The notes: generated by a model from the sequence alone, not told the origin. A stretch of 64,000 nt of DNA from JAICKN01 sp036489565 (GCA_036489565.1 DASXFN010000020.1:1-64000); one strand, 5' to 3'; positions 8,687 through 18,232 are shown, counted from the first letter of the stretch. Made by a program: numbers and translations.

Positions 8687-8700
8687 ACCGACCGGTCGGT
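8687..8700. promoter_or_regulatory. ACCGACCGGTCGGT palindrome, candidate TetR-family operator
   Basis: A perfect 14-bp palindrome sits in the 214-bp intergenic region between the divergent propeller lipoprotein and ilvC, 113 bp upstream of the ilvC start. GACC/GGTC-type symmetric sites are a recurrent form of TetR-family operator; binding by any particular protein is inference. The only TetR gene in the window is 3 kb away and has a different palindrome at its own promoter. Confidence 0.45.
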
Positions 8701-8812
8701 TGCTAGACAGCCGTAGCTAAACCCTTTATCCATATAGTGCACATAAAATTCAGGATTTCAGTGCTATCTAACCAGGGCGGCCCATACAGCTTCCCATCCC
8801 ATCGGAGGAAAA

Positions 8813-9826
8813 GTGGCAGCAACTATTTTTTATGAAAGCGACGCCAATCCTGGCGCGTTGAAGGACAAGACTATTGCAGTGCTCGGATATGGCAGCCAGG
8901 GGCACGCCCAGGCGCAGAACCTGCGCGACAGCGGATACAAGGTGATTGTAGGGCTAGATCCCGGCCGCAAAAGCGCTGCGCAGGCGAAAGCTGACGGCAT
9001 GGAAGTGCTGCCCCCAGCGGAAGCGGCCAAGCGTGCCGATTGGATTCACATTCTTACCCCGGACGAAACCCAGGGAGATTTTTTTGAAAAGCAAGTGAAG
9101 CCGCACCTCACAAAAGGCAAAGTCCTTAGCTTTTCGCATGGCTTCAGCATCCATTTCAAAACCATCGTTCCTCCGAAAGACGTGGACGTGGTCATGATCG
9201 CACCCAAAGGGCCGGGGCATTTGGTCCGCCGCGTGTACACCGAAGGGCGCGGAGTGCCGGCGCTGGTGGCCATCTTTCAGGACGCGAGTGGCAAGGCATT
9301 GGAGTTGGCGCTTTCTTTCGCTTACGGAATTGGCGCGACCCGCGCCGGAGTTTTGCAGACTTCGTTCCGCGAAGAGACGGAAAGCGATCTGTTCGGCGAG
9401 CAGACGGTCCTTTGCGGCGGCCTGACTTCGCTGATCAAAAAAGGATTCGAAACACTGGTAGAGGCTGGCTACGCGCCGGAGATTGCCTACTTCGAATGTC
9501 TGCATGAAGTGAAGCTGATTGTGGACTTGATTTACGAAGGCGGACTCGCGCGCATGCGGTATTCGATTTCCAACACCGCCGAGTATGGAGACCTGACTCG
9601 CGGCGAGCGTGTGGTTGGAGACACCACGCGCCAGGCGATGAAGGAAACTCTTCGCCAGATCCAAAGCGGAGAATTTGCTCGTGAATGGATTGAAGAAAAC
9701 AAGAAAGGCTGCCCGAACTTCAACGCGCTGCGGGAGAAAGAGAAGCAGCATCCGATTGAAGTCGTGGGAGAACAACTTCGCGGAATGATGTCATGGCTGC
9801 CCGGCGGAAAAAAAGCCAGCGCGTAG
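8813..9826 (+). CDS. ilvC: Ketol-acid reductoisomerase
   Basis: 337 aa, the class I length. The start is the GTG at 8813 with GGAGGAA immediately upstream. The NADPH-binding Rossmann motif GYGSQGHAQAQNLRDSG is at about residues 25-41. The catalytic domain includes FREETESDLFGEQTVLCGG and YFECLHEVKLIVDLIYEGG with the Mg-binding Asp/Glu residues, and SNTAEYGDLTRG near the end. It converts acetolactate to dihydroxyisovalerate (and acetohydroxybutyrate to the isoleucine precursor) in valine, leucine and isoleucine synthesis. ilvD follows on the same strand, separated by a palindrome-ended repeat. Confidence 0.97.
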   Translation: MAATIFYESDANPGALKDKTIAVLGYGSQGHAQAQNLRDSGYKVIVGLDPGRKSAAQAKADGMEVLPPAEAAKRADWIHILTPDETQGDFFEKQVKPHLTKGKVLSFSHGFSIHFKTIVPPKDVDVVMIAPKGPGHLVRRVYTEGRGVPALVAIFQDASGKALELALSFAYGIGATRAGVLQTSFREETESDLFGEQTVLCGGLTSLIKKGFETLVEAGYAPEIAYFECLHEVKLIVDLIYEGGLARMRYSISNTAEYGDLTRGERVVGDTTRQAMKETLRQIQSGEFAREWIEENKKGCPNFNALREKEKQHPIEVVGEQLRGMMSWLPGGKKASA

Positions 9827-9847
9827 TTGGATTTAATTCTTAAAATT

Positions 9848-9948
9848 GTCATCCCGAGCGACGATATGAGCTTCTGCAAAGAAGCTCATGTTTAGTCGAG
9901 GGGCCTTGCGTTTATCAAAAGCAGATTCCTCGCTTCGCTCGGAATGAC
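9848..9948. repeat. GTCATCC...GGATGAC-type intergenic repeat, copy 1
   Basis: The 101-bp element begins GTCATCCCGAGCG and ends CGCTCGGAATGAC, inverted matches of each other with one mismatch. An inner hairpin (ATGAGCTTC...GAAGCTCAT) follows the left end. It lies between ilvC and ilvD. Three more copies with the same ends occur at 49228, 55381 and 57071. Confidence 0.75.
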
Positions 9949-10002
9949 AAGTTCTTAATGAATAACTAGACGTGGTAAGTTTCATTTTCTGAAAGATATT
10001 TT

Positions 10003-11673
10003 ATGGACCTAAAACACCGCAGCCGCAACATCACCGATGGACGCGATCAGGCCCCGGCGCGCGCCATGTTCAAAGCAATCGGATTTTCTGACAGCGACCT
10101 GGCCAAGCCCATCATCGGCATCGCCAACACCTGGATCGAAACCATGCCCTGCAACTTTCATCTGCGCCGTTTATCGGCCAAGGTAAAGGAAGGGATTCGC
10201 GCGGCCGGCGGCACGCCGATGGAATTTAACACCATCGCGATTTCCGACGGCGAAACCATGGGCACCGAAGGCATGCGGGCTTCGCTTGTGAGCCGTGAGG
10301 TCATCGCGGATTCCATTGAACTGGTTTGCCGCGGGCAGTTGTTCGATGCGGTCGTTTGTGTTGTGGGCTGCGATAAGACCATTCCTGCCGCTGGCATGGC
10401 TCTTGCGCGCATGAACCTGCCAGGTTTGGTTCTGTACGGAGGGACGATTGCTCCGGGAAAATTTCGCGGCAAAGACATCACCATTCAAGATGTGTTTGAA
10501 GCAGTGGGCGCGAATGCCGCTGGCAAAATGAGCGATGCTGATCTGCTGGAAGTTGAAAACAACGCTTGCCCGAATGCCGGCGCATGCGGCGGCCAATACA
10601 CCGCGAACACCATGTCCACGGTAATGGAACTCATTGGGCTCTCGCCGATGGGCTTTAACAGCGTTCCCGCCATGGAAGCTCGCAAAGATGAAATCGCATT
10701 CCGCTGCGGCGAGGTAGTGATGAATGCCCTCAAAAAGGGAATTCGTCCGCGAGATATCCTGACGCGCAAGGCATTTGAAAATGCAATTGCTGGCGTCGCC
10801 ACCACCGGCGGTTCCACCAACGCGGTGCTGCATTTGCTGGCAATCTCTCGCGAAGCCGAACTTCCATTGCAGATTGATGACTTCCAAAAGGTCAGCGAGC
10901 GCACGCCTCTGCTTTGCGACCTGAAACCTTCAGGACGTTTCGTTGCCACCGACGTAGATAAAGCCGGAGGCATTCCCGTCATCGCCAAGCGTTTGCTCGA
11001 CGGCAAACATGTGGACGGTTCCACGCTTACTGTAACGGGGAAAACTTTCGCGGAAGAAGCGAATGCGGCGAAGGAAACTTCCGGTCAGGAAGTGATCGCG
11101 CCTCTCGACCGTCCTCTAAAGAAAACCGGCGGTCTGGTCATCCTCCGTGGCAATCTTGCGCCGGATGGCTGCGTGGCGAAGATCAGTAGCCATGAACGCT
11201 TGTCGCATCGCGGCCCCGCGCGAGTGTTCGAATCGGAAGAAGAAGCGATGGCTGCGGTTACGGGAAAGAAAATTAAAGCCGGTGACGTAGTCGTGATTCG
11301 CAACGAAGGCCCCAAGGGTGGCCCCGGCATGCGCGAAATGCTGAGCGTCACCGGTGCGATTGTTGGCGAAGGTTTGGGTTCTTCTGTTGCGCTGATGACC
11401 GATGGCCGTTTCAGCGGTGCCACTCACGGCTTGATGATGGGCCACGTCGCGCCAGAAGCAGCACTCGGCGGGCCGATTGCTGCCGTCAAAGAAGGCGACA
11501 CCATCAATATTGACGTCAATAAACGCGTAGTTGACGTAGAAATCAGCAAAGAAGAAATGGATAAACGGCTGAAAGAATGGAAACCCAAGCCGCCGCGTTA
11601 CACGACCGGAGTTTTTGCGAAGTATGCGGCGCTGGTGGCATCGGCGGGCGAAGGGGCGATTACGAAGGCTTGA
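10003..11673 (+). CDS. ilvD: Dihydroxy-acid dehydratase
   Basis: 556 aa, full length for IlvD/Edd-type dehydratases. It converts dihydroxyisovalerate to ketoisovalerate and the matching isoleucine intermediate. Conserved pieces are SDGETMGTEGM, GCDKTIPAAGM (cluster cysteine and active-site region), NACPNAGACGGQYTANTM (two more Cys) and the C-terminal GRFSGATHGLMMGHVAPEA. The three cysteines could ligate an Fe-S cluster. The ATG at 10003 lacks a strong Shine-Dalgarno. It forms a branched-chain amino acid pair with ilvC; a strong GC hairpin follows the stop codon. Confidence 0.97.
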   Translation: MDLKHRSRNITDGRDQAPARAMFKAIGFSDSDLAKPIIGIANTWIETMPCNFHLRRLSAKVKEGIRAAGGTPMEFNTIAISDGETMGTEGMRASLVSREVIADSIELVCRGQLFDAVVCVVGCDKTIPAAGMALARMNLPGLVLYGGTIAPGKFRGKDITIQDVFEAVGANAAGKMSDADLLEVENNACPNAGACGGQYTANTMSTVMELIGLSPMGFNSVPAMEARKDEIAFRCGEVVMNALKKGIRPRDILTRKAFENAIAGVATTGGSTNAVLHLLAISREAELPLQIDDFQKVSERTPLLCDLKPSGRFVATDVDKAGGIPVIAKRLLDGKHVDGSTLTVTGKTFAEEANAAKETSGQEVIAPLDRPLKKTGGLVILRGNLAPDGCVAKISSHERLSHRGPARVFESEEEAMAAVTGKKIKAGDVVVIRNEGPKGGPGMREMLSVTGAIVGEGLGSSVALMTDGRFSGATHGLMMGHVAPEAALGGPIAAVKEGDTINIDVNKRVVDVEISKEEMDKRLKEWKPKPPRYTTGVFAKYAALVASAGEGAITKA

Positions 11674-11691
11674 GTAGGTTGCTAAACGAGC

Positions 11692-11712
11692 CGCCGGGTC
11701 GGAGACCCGGCG
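11692..11712. repeat. GC-rich hairpin downstream of ilvD
   Basis: CGCCGGGTC and GACCCGGCG form a perfect 9-bp stem with a 3-nt loop, 19 bp after the ilvD stop. No T-tract follows, so it is more likely a dispersed palindrome of the intergenic repeat type than a factor-independent terminator. A second imperfect palindrome (GACGGGCG...CGCCGTC, about 11753-11771) lies between it and the prfB stop. Confidence 0.5.
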
Positions 11713-11783
11713 CTACGCGGGCATCATCGCTATGCGAATCAATTAATGGAGCGACGGGCGTGCTCGCCGTCAATATCCCGGTG

Positions 11784-12882
11784 CTAATTGCCATCCCGAC
11801 GCATTTTCAGGTAGGCGGTGATAAACGGCTGAAGGTCGCCGTCAATCACGCGGTCCACGTCGCCGACTTCAGTTTTTGTGCGATGGTCTTTGATCATGCG
11901 GTAAGGCTGTAAGACGTAAGAACGAATCTGCGATCCGAAATCTATGTCCAGCTTTGAGTCTTCAATTTTCTTGGTGGCCTCGCGCTTCTTCTCCATCTCA
12001 TATTCGTAGAGCTTCGAACGCAGCATCTTCATGGCGCGTTCGCGATTCTTATGTTGCGAGCGCTCATTTTGGCAACTGGCTACGAGTCCGGTGGGAATGT
12101 GAGTGATGCGCACCGCCGAGTCGGTCGTGTTCACGTGCTGGCCACCCTTGCCACCAGAGCGATAGGTATCGGTGCGAATGTCCTCGGGCTTAATGACGAC
12201 TTCAATGCTGTCATCAATTTCCGGAGAAACATAAACGCTGGCAAACGACGTATGGCGGCGCTTGGCCTGGTCGAAGGGAGAAATGCGAACCAGCCGATGC
12301 ACGCCAATTTCGCTAGCTAGCAAACCGTAGGCATATTCTCCGTTTACGGCAAAGGTCACGGATTTCACTCCCGCCTCTTCGCCCGGTTGGTAATCATAAA
12401 CAACAGTCTGGAAGTCGCGCTGCTCGGCCCATCGCAAATACATCCGCAGCAACATGTCAGCCCAATCCTGTGACTCCGTTCCACCCGCGCCGGGATGGAT
12501 GGTGACGATGGCATTGAGGCGGTCATTCTGCCCGGAAAGTAAACTCTGCGTCTCCAGCTTTTCCACCAACGCCCGCAGCGCATCGAGCTCGCGGCGCAAA
12601 TCGGCGTCCACGTTTTCGCCCTCGCGGGCCAGGTCGAAGTAAGCGGAAATATCGTCGCCGCGGCGCACCAAATCGGCCTCAGTGGCCAACACATCTTCCA
12701 GGCGCTTTTTCTCGCGCATCACTTGCTGGGATTTTTGTGGATTGGACCACAGATTCGGGTCCGCGGCCTGTTTTTCAACTTCGGTTAGCTGCTCACGGCT
12801 CTTGCCGGCGTCAAAGATACTCCCGAAGGTCGTGGACTTTGTTCTTCAGTACCGCGTATTCCTGCTCGAATTCTCCGACCAT
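11784..12882 (-). CDS. prfB: Peptide chain release factor 2, with programmed +1 frameshift
   Basis: RF2 terminates translation at UGA and UAA. The coding sequence is in two frames: 23 codons from the ATG at 12882 (MVGEFEQEYAVLK...) end in CTT TGA at 12816-12811, and reading resumes one base forward at GAC (12812-12810) to give DAGKSREQLTEVEKQ and the rest. The slippery site CGGGAGTATCTTTGAC has the conserved CTT-TGA-C and a Shine-Dalgarno-like GGGAG just before it, as in the autoregulatory prfB frameshift. The total is 365 aa, the normal length. The peptidyl-hydrolysis motif is GGKGGQHVNTTDSAVR. AGAGGAAA precedes the ATG, and lnt ends 5 bp upstream, so the two are probably co-translated. Confidence 0.95.
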
Positions 12883-12887
12883 GGCGG

Positions 12888-14483
12888 CTAGGATTTCCTC
12901 TTTTTTAAGAATGGAAGGCGCATGAACAGCGCCACTAGAGAAATTATCGCACAGAGATAAGCGAACCAGTCACCGTGCCGGGTGTAGAAAGTAGTTTCAC
13001 GGGAGAGCGCATACTGCGCCTGCAAAGCGGTGCGCGCTTTTCTTGGGGCGCTGGCCACGATTCGTCCGTAGGGATCAACCGACGCGGTCACGCCGGTGTT
13101 GGTGTCGAGCAATAGCCAGCGAGCGTTCTCCACGGCGCGCATGCGCGACTGCTTCAAATGTTGCGCGTAGGCGCCGCTGTCGCCATACCAGCCGTCATTG
13201 GAAAGGTTCACAAAAACCTGTGCTCCGTTTTTCGCAAACTGGCGGACTTCATCCGGGAAAATCGATTCGTAGCATATGAAAACGCCCAGGCCAGTTCCAT
13301 CCGCTTGCAAGGGCTCGCGGGAACTGCCAGAAGAGAAGTCGCCGACCGCTTGTGTCAAGCCTCCGGCAAAGGAGAAAATGCGTTTGAAGGGAACGTATTC
13401 GCCGAATGGGACCAGGTGAACTTTGTCATAGCGGGCGGTCCACTCTCCGGTGGGACTCACAAGCGATGCGGAATTGAACAACGTCTGCCCTGGCTTTCCT
13501 TCGTCGTAAACGGTGACATCGCCGGCCAGCACCCAGCTCCCGGTTTGGCGGGCGATGTTGCTTAAAGCGTCGCGAAATCGAGCGTCATCTTCATAAAAAG
13601 GCGCGGGGGATTCGGGCCAGACGACGAGATTTGATTGCTTCGCGGGGCTTGCGCCGGGTGCGCTGAGGTTGGGTTCACTTAGCTTGGTTAGTTCCCGCAG
13701 CGTTGTCTGAAAGTATTCGCGGGTCCAGTCGCGTTCATCAATTGCGGGAATATTCGACTGCACCAGTGTAGCGGTATGGTCGGCAGGAAACTCCGGCGCG
13801 CTTACCAGGCTGCCCGCCTGCAAAACTATGGCCGCGCCAATAGCCGCTACAAACAGCGAGGTCCTTTTTTCGCGACGCACCAGCAAAGCTGCGGCCAATG
13901 CCGCGTTTACCACCAGAATCTCGAACGATAAGCCGTACACTCCGGTGAAGCTGGCAATCCGCGAGAGGGGAATATTGTCCACCTGCGAAATTCCCAGAAG
14001 GTTCCAGGGAAATCCGGTAATGCGGGTGCGGGCCAGTTCCACCGCAACCCAAACTGGAGGAGCCAGCAGCAAAGCATTGCGGCTGAAGGAACTATTGTCC
14101 GCTAGAAGGCTGATCACCAAACCGAATAACCCGTGGTAAAGGGCCAGATAGAGGCAAAACAAGATGAGGACGCCGACCGCAGCGGCCACGCTCAGTCCGC
14201 CATACTGGTGCATGGTGCTGTAAATCCAGTAGCAAGTGCCCGCATACCAGAGGATTCCGCAAACGTAAGCCAGCAGAAAGGCCTGTAGCGGGCGCGCTGG
14301 CAACAGCTTCACGCCTTCGGTGAATTGCAAAGTATTCGGACGGCGGCCCCGCAAGAGAGCGATTAGTAGAGGCGCAAGCGCGATCCAGCCCAGAAAATAC
14401 AGATTGGGAAGAGGGAAAATCAGAATTTGGAGAATGGCTGAGATGAAAATCAGTATCCAGGCGTTTTGATGAATCTTTCCCAC
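12888..14483 (-). CDS. lnt: Apolipoprotein N-acyltransferase
   Basis: 531 aa. The N-terminal third has about six to eight membrane helices; the C-terminal half is a nitrilase-fold domain. The catalytic triad can be placed: Glu in VVWPESPAPF, Lys in RYDKVHLVPFGEYVPF, Cys in GVFICYESIFPDE. It adds the third acyl chain to the N-terminal cysteine of lipoproteins at the periplasmic face of the inner membrane. It is upstream of prfB in a two-gene operon with a 5-bp gap. The presence of lnt supports a Gram-negative envelope and fits the several predicted lipoproteins in this window. Confidence 0.95.
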   Translation of the reverse strand: MGKIHQNAWILIFISAILQILIFPLPNLYFLGWIALAPLLIALLRGRRPNTLQFTEGVKLLPARPLQAFLLAYVCGILWYAGTCYWIYSTMHQYGGLSVAAAVGVLILFCLYLALYHGLFGLVISLLADNSSFSRNALLLAPPVWVAVELARTRITGFPWNLLGISQVDNIPLSRIASFTGVYGLSFEILVVNAALAAALLVRREKRTSLFVAAIGAAIVLQAGSLVSAPEFPADHTATLVQSNIPAIDERDWTREYFQTTLRELTKLSEPNLSAPGASPAKQSNLVVWPESPAPFYEDDARFRDALSNIARQTGSWVLAGDVTVYDEGKPGQTLFNSASLVSPTGEWTARYDKVHLVPFGEYVPFKRIFSFAGGLTQAVGDFSSGSSREPLQADGTGLGVFICYESIFPDEVRQFAKNGAQVFVNLSNDGWYGDSGAYAQHLKQSRMRAVENARWLLLDTNTGVTASVDPYGRIVASAPRKARTALQAQYALSRETTFYTRHGDWFAYLCAIISLVALFMRLPFLKKRKS

Positions 14484-14607
14484 GCGGTAAGCATAACAAA
14501 TTCATCTCTTGGACTGACCCACCGCACCGATCGTGGTCAAAACGTATTGCCTCTATTAATTTTTCCAACTATGCGGAACTCGGGCTATCGGCTAAGATTG
14601 CCAAGCG

Positions 14608-14760
14608 ATGGCAATTGTGGCTACTATAAGCGTTCGTTTGCGCAGAATGCTGTTCGCCCCAGGAGTCATTGGAGCGGCGGTGATCCTATTTTTAAGCGCC
14701 ATTGAAGACCTTAAAACTCAATTGCCATCAGGCAGATCCGCCTTTCACGAGACCACCTAA
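14608..14760 (+). CDS. Doubtful 50-aa hydrophobic ORF
   Basis: The ATG at 14608 opens a 50-codon frame ending 8 bp before the permease start. It encodes a hydrophobic stretch (MLFAPGVIGAAVILFLSAIED) preceded by basic residues. No Shine-Dalgarno is visible and no homologue is recognised. It could be a short leader or membrane peptide, or chance; it is listed because it occupies most of the 285-bp lnt-permease gap. Confidence 0.22.
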   Translation: MAIVATISVRLRRMLFAPGVIGAAVILFLSAIEDLKTQLPSGRSAFHETT

Positions 14761-14768
14761 CCAACCGA

Positions 14769-17165
14769 ATGGCTAGCCCCTTTCAACCTGGTTCATCCAC
14801 ATCAGACCGCGTGCGCATTGTCGTTGCCACGTCGGTCATGCTCACTTTCATTTCATACTGGCGAGCCGCCGCCATTGTGCTCAATGACCTGGGCTCGTCC
14901 GCGTTTTATGCGGCGGGTATCGCGGAACAGGCAGTAGGGAAGTCCGCGCCCTGGTTCATTGTCGGGGTCATGCTGTTTTCCTTCACGGTGCGGGCGGTTT
15001 ACGTGGAAAGCTGCTCGATGTTTGTGCGCGGCGGTGTTTACAAAGTCGTCAAAGAAGCGCTGGGTGGGACCCTGGCAAAGGTCAGCGTTTCGGCGCTGAT
15101 GTTCGACTACATTCTGACGGGGCCTATTTCCGGAGTTTCCGCCGGGCAGTACATCGCGGGACTCATCAATTCCATTCTGCAGACCGCGGAAGTCCACGGT
15201 TGGGTACCGCGTGCGTTGCATATGATGACGCACGGCACGCCGCACGTGAATGAGAATTGGACGTCCGTGGTGTTCGCGCTTGCCGTGACTGTCTACTTTT
15301 GGTGGGAAAACACCAAGGGCATTCAAGAGTCGAGTGAAAAGGCGCTTCGCGTCATGCAGATCACCACAGTGATGGTGATCATTCTTCTGGCGTGGTCGGC
15401 GCTCACTCTTTTCAAGCAAGGCTACCAGACGGTTCCGTTCCCCACGCCCGGGAATCTCCACTTCAGCAAGGAAGCGCTGGGTTTCTTGAAGCATACGGAC
15501 CTGGCCTCCAACCTGGCGCGGAAGTTCGGCCTGCTGGGAATTTTGATTGCTTTCGGCCATTCGGTATTGGCCATGAGCGGCGAGGAATCATTGGCCCAGG
15601 TCAACCGCGAGTTGGCCCATCCCAAACTGAAGAACCTGAAGCGGGCAGCCATCATCATCGCAATTTACAGTTTCATGTTTACCGGCCTGACCGCGCTGCT
15701 GTTTGTGATGATCATTCCTGACGCGGTGCGTGTGCCGATCTACAAGGACAATTTAATCGCTGGCCTGGCGATGTACATGTGGGGCCCGCAATTGCTCCGG
15801 CTGGTCTTCCGCGCGTTCGTGGTCGTCGTGGGATTTCTTATCCTTTCCGGCGCGGTGAATACGGCCATCATCGGCTCCAATGGCGTTCTAAACCGCGTTT
15901 CGGAAGATGGTGTTCTTAGCGACTGGTTCCGACACCCTCACAAGCGCTTCGGCACAAGCTACCGGATCATCAACATGGTGGTTATCCTCCAATTGATCAC
16001 CATCCTGTGGAGCAAGGGCGATGTGTACCTGTTGGGCGAAGCCTATGCCTTCGGAGTGATCTGGAGTTTTACCTTCAATGCCCTGGCCATGCTGGTTTTG
16101 CGCTTCAAGTACAAGGGCGAGCGCGGCTGGAAGGTGCCTCCCAACATCACTATCGGAAAGACGGAAATTCCGATTGGTCTCGCTTCTGTATTTCTGGTTT
16201 TATTCGCCACCGCGATCGTGAACCTTTTCACGAAGTCGGTGGCCACCATCGCCGGAGTTGCTTTCGCGGGGTCATTTTTCCTGATCTTCACGATCTCCGA
16301 AAAAGTGAATCACCGTAAGCATGCGCAGGCCCAACTGGAGATGAGGGAACACTTCCAGTTGCAGCAGAGCGCCACGGTGGATCGGGAAGAGATCGGGATA
16401 CGTCCTGGCAACGTGCTGATCACGGCCCGCGATTACAACACGCTCAACCATCTGAAATGGGCGCTGCAACGGATTGATACAAAAGATCAGGACATTGTGG
16501 TGATGTCGGCCCGCGTGAGTCCGTTTGGCGCGGCAGCTTACGATCTTTCGACCGAACAGATTTTCAGCGATTACGAGCAGCGCCTCTTCACGCGCGCGGT
16601 TTCGGTGGCGGAAAGTTCAGGGAAAAAGATTTCCTTGCTGGTGGTCCCAGCGCGCGACGTGTGGTCGGCGATTGTGCAGACGGCGAACAATCTGGAATCT
16701 TCCGCCGTGGTTACGGGAGTCTCCGGCAAAATGACGACCCAGGAGCAGGCTTTCGAATTGGGCCGCGCATGGGAGAGCGCCCCGGACCCGAAGCGTCAAT
16801 TCGTGGTGCAGATTGTATATCCAAATTTGCAGGTGGATACGTATCGGATTGGACCGCATACGCCCTCCATGAAGACCGAAGACGTGCATCTGGTGCATCG
16901 GCTGTGGCTGAATATTACGCATGAAACCGGGCTGGGCAAACTGCACCACCACGATATTCTTACCGAAGCGCTTACCAGGTTTGCCCGCGACTATGCTGGA
17001 CATGAGCACGATCAAATCGTGCAGGATCTGCGCCGCGCTGCTGGGATTACCGAGAAAAATGCCGAGCCGGTCAAAACGCAATCTTTGCCGCCTGCGCCGG
17101 GCGATAGTCGTTCTAGTCGCGCCGAAGAGGACAATCCCACGGATCCTTCTGGAGGAAATTCCTAA
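14769..17165 (+). CDS. APC-superfamily permease with C-terminal Usp-like domain
   Basis: 798 aa. Residues about 15-515 form an amino acid/polyamine/organocation permease with about 12 membrane segments (SYWRAAAIVLNDLGSSAFY, FDYILTGPISGVSAGQYIAG early on). Residues about 540-720 form a cytoplasmic domain resembling universal stress proteins: NVLITARDYNTLNHLKWALQRID, DIVVMSARV, KKISLLVVPARDVWSAIVQTANN. The G-2x-G-9x-G(S/T) ATP loop is not clearly present, so nucleotide binding is uncertain. A permease-Usp fusion suggests transport gated by a cytosolic ligand or partner. Substrate unknown. It stands alone between lnt and lpxD. Confidence 0.83.
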   Translation: MASPFQPGSSTSDRVRIVVATSVMLTFISYWRAAAIVLNDLGSSAFYAAGIAEQAVGKSAPWFIVGVMLFSFTVRAVYVESCSMFVRGGVYKVVKEALGGTLAKVSVSALMFDYILTGPISGVSAGQYIAGLINSILQTAEVHGWVPRALHMMTHGTPHVNENWTSVVFALAVTVYFWWENTKGIQESSEKALRVMQITTVMVIILLAWSALTLFKQGYQTVPFPTPGNLHFSKEALGFLKHTDLASNLARKFGLLGILIAFGHSVLAMSGEESLAQVNRELAHPKLKNLKRAAIIIAIYSFMFTGLTALLFVMIIPDAVRVPIYKDNLIAGLAMYMWGPQLLRLVFRAFVVVVGFLILSGAVNTAIIGSNGVLNRVSEDGVLSDWFRHPHKRFGTSYRIINMVVILQLITILWSKGDVYLLGEAYAFGVIWSFTFNALAMLVLRFKYKGERGWKVPPNITIGKTEIPIGLASVFLVLFATAIVNLFTKSVATIAGVAFAGSFFLIFTISEKVNHRKHAQAQLEMREHFQLQQSATVDREEIGIRPGNVLITARDYNTLNHLKWALQRIDTKDQDIVVMSARVSPFGAAAYDLSTEQIFSDYEQRLFTRAVSVAESSGKKISLLVVPARDVWSAIVQTANNLESSAVVTGVSGKMTTQEQAFELGRAWESAPDPKRQFVVQIVYPNLQVDTYRIGPHTPSMKTEDVHLVHRLWLNITHETGLGKLHHHDILTEALTRFARDYAGHEHDQIVQDLRRAAGITEKNAEPVKTQSLPPAPGDSRSSRAEEDNPTDPSGGNS

Positions 17166-17236
17166 ACTTTCAACTGCGGCGATTCGCGCCGTGACTTTTA
17201 CAAAGCAGCTCCCGTTGATTGGTTCCGTTTAGCCAC

Positions 17237-18232
17237 TTAACCACGCCGCGCGAATCGCGCCACAGCCGCTAGTTGCTTCAGATATTCCCTGAGCGGGCGT
17301 GCGGGTGTTCCCCAAAAAGCTTCACCTTTGCCGCGCAGAACTTTTCCGGGCAGCACTCCGCCCTGGCCTCCGAGCATTACGCCTTCTTGAATGCGTGCGC
17401 CTTCGCCAATACCCACTTGGCCTCCCAGCAGAACATTTTTTTCCAGAGTGACGCTGCCTGAGAGTCCAGTTTGCGCTGCGACGACGACATCTTCGCCGAT
17501 CTGGCAGTTGTGGCCGATATGCACCAAGTTGTCAATCTTCGCGCCGCGCGCGACGCGCGTGACCTCCAGCGCGCCCCGATCAATGGTTGAGTTGGCTCCG
17601 ATCTCGACGTCGTCGGCAATCTCCAGCCGTCCAATCTGCGGGAACTTTTCATAGTGGCCGGTGGCTTTGTCGCGGACATATCCGAACCCATCGCTGCCCA
17701 GCACGGCGCCAGCGTGCACGATCACGTGGTTCCCGAGCGTTGTTCCCGAATAGATCGTCACATTGGGATAAATCTCGCAGTCCTGCCCGATTGCTACTCC
17801 GGCGCCAACCACGCAGCCAGCGGCGATGCGCGTGCCACTTCCGATCTGGACGCCCGGCCCTATCACGGCGCGGGCGGCAATCGCTACGTCCGCCGCGAGC
17901 TTTGCCGAAGGATCTACCGTCGCGGATTCGTGAATGCCGGCAGTCGCGTCAGGGCGAGGGTAAAGTAGCCGGGCCGCGCGTGCGAAAGCCAGTTTGGGAT
18001 GTTTCGCTATCAGCAATGGCTTGGAGGAAGTTGTGTCTGCGGCAAAATCGCCTGCCAGTATTGCCGCGGCCGGTGACGCGAACGCGGCCCGCAGATGTTT
18101 TTCATTTTCCACGAAAACCAAATCCCGCGGCGACGCGGATTGCAAGCTGGCGATTCCCGAGACCATGACTCCGCCATCTCCTGCCACTTGCGCCCGCACG
18201 AATTCCGCAATCTCTTTTACGGAGACTTTCAT
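17237..18232 (-). CDS. lpxD: UDP-3-O-acylglucosamine N-acyltransferase
   Basis: 331 aa, standard length. The N-terminal adhesion domain (MKVSVKEIAEFVRAQVAGDG...LVFVENEKHL) is followed by many left-handed beta-helix hexapeptide turns (IGPGVQIGSGTRIAAG, ANSTIDRGALEVTRV). The catalytic His is in NLVHIGHNCQIGE (about residues 236-248). It transfers the second acyl chain to UDP-3-O-acylglucosamine, the third step of lipid A synthesis. An acyltransferase for late lipid A acylation lies just beyond the small ORF on the same strand. Divergent promoter space (about 60 bp) separates it from the 47-aa ORF. Confidence 0.95.
   Translation of the reverse strand: MKVSVKEIAEFVRAQVAGDGGVMVSGIASLQSASPRDLVFVENEKHLRAAFASPAAAILAGDFAADTTSSKPLLIAKHPKLAFARAARLLYPRPDATAGIHESATVDPSAKLAADVAIAARAVIGPGVQIGSGTRIAAGCVVGAGVAIGQDCEIYPNVTIYSGTTLGNHVIVHAGAVLGSDGFGYVRDKATGHYEKFPQIGRLEIADDVEIGANSTIDRGALEVTRVARGAKIDNLVHIGHNCQIGEDVVVAAQTGLSGSVTLEKNVLLGGQVGIGEGARIQEGVMLGGQGGVLPGKVLRGKGEAFWGTPARPLREYLKQLAAVARFARRG

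Noticed and set aside
8701..8812. T-box or attenuator leader before ilvC
   Set aside because: I saw no run of Val/Leu/Ile codons, no T-box motif and no terminator with T-tract.
11692..11712. Intrinsic terminator of ilvD
   Set aside because: The stem is strong but no T-tract follows on either strand; kept as a repeat-type hairpin.
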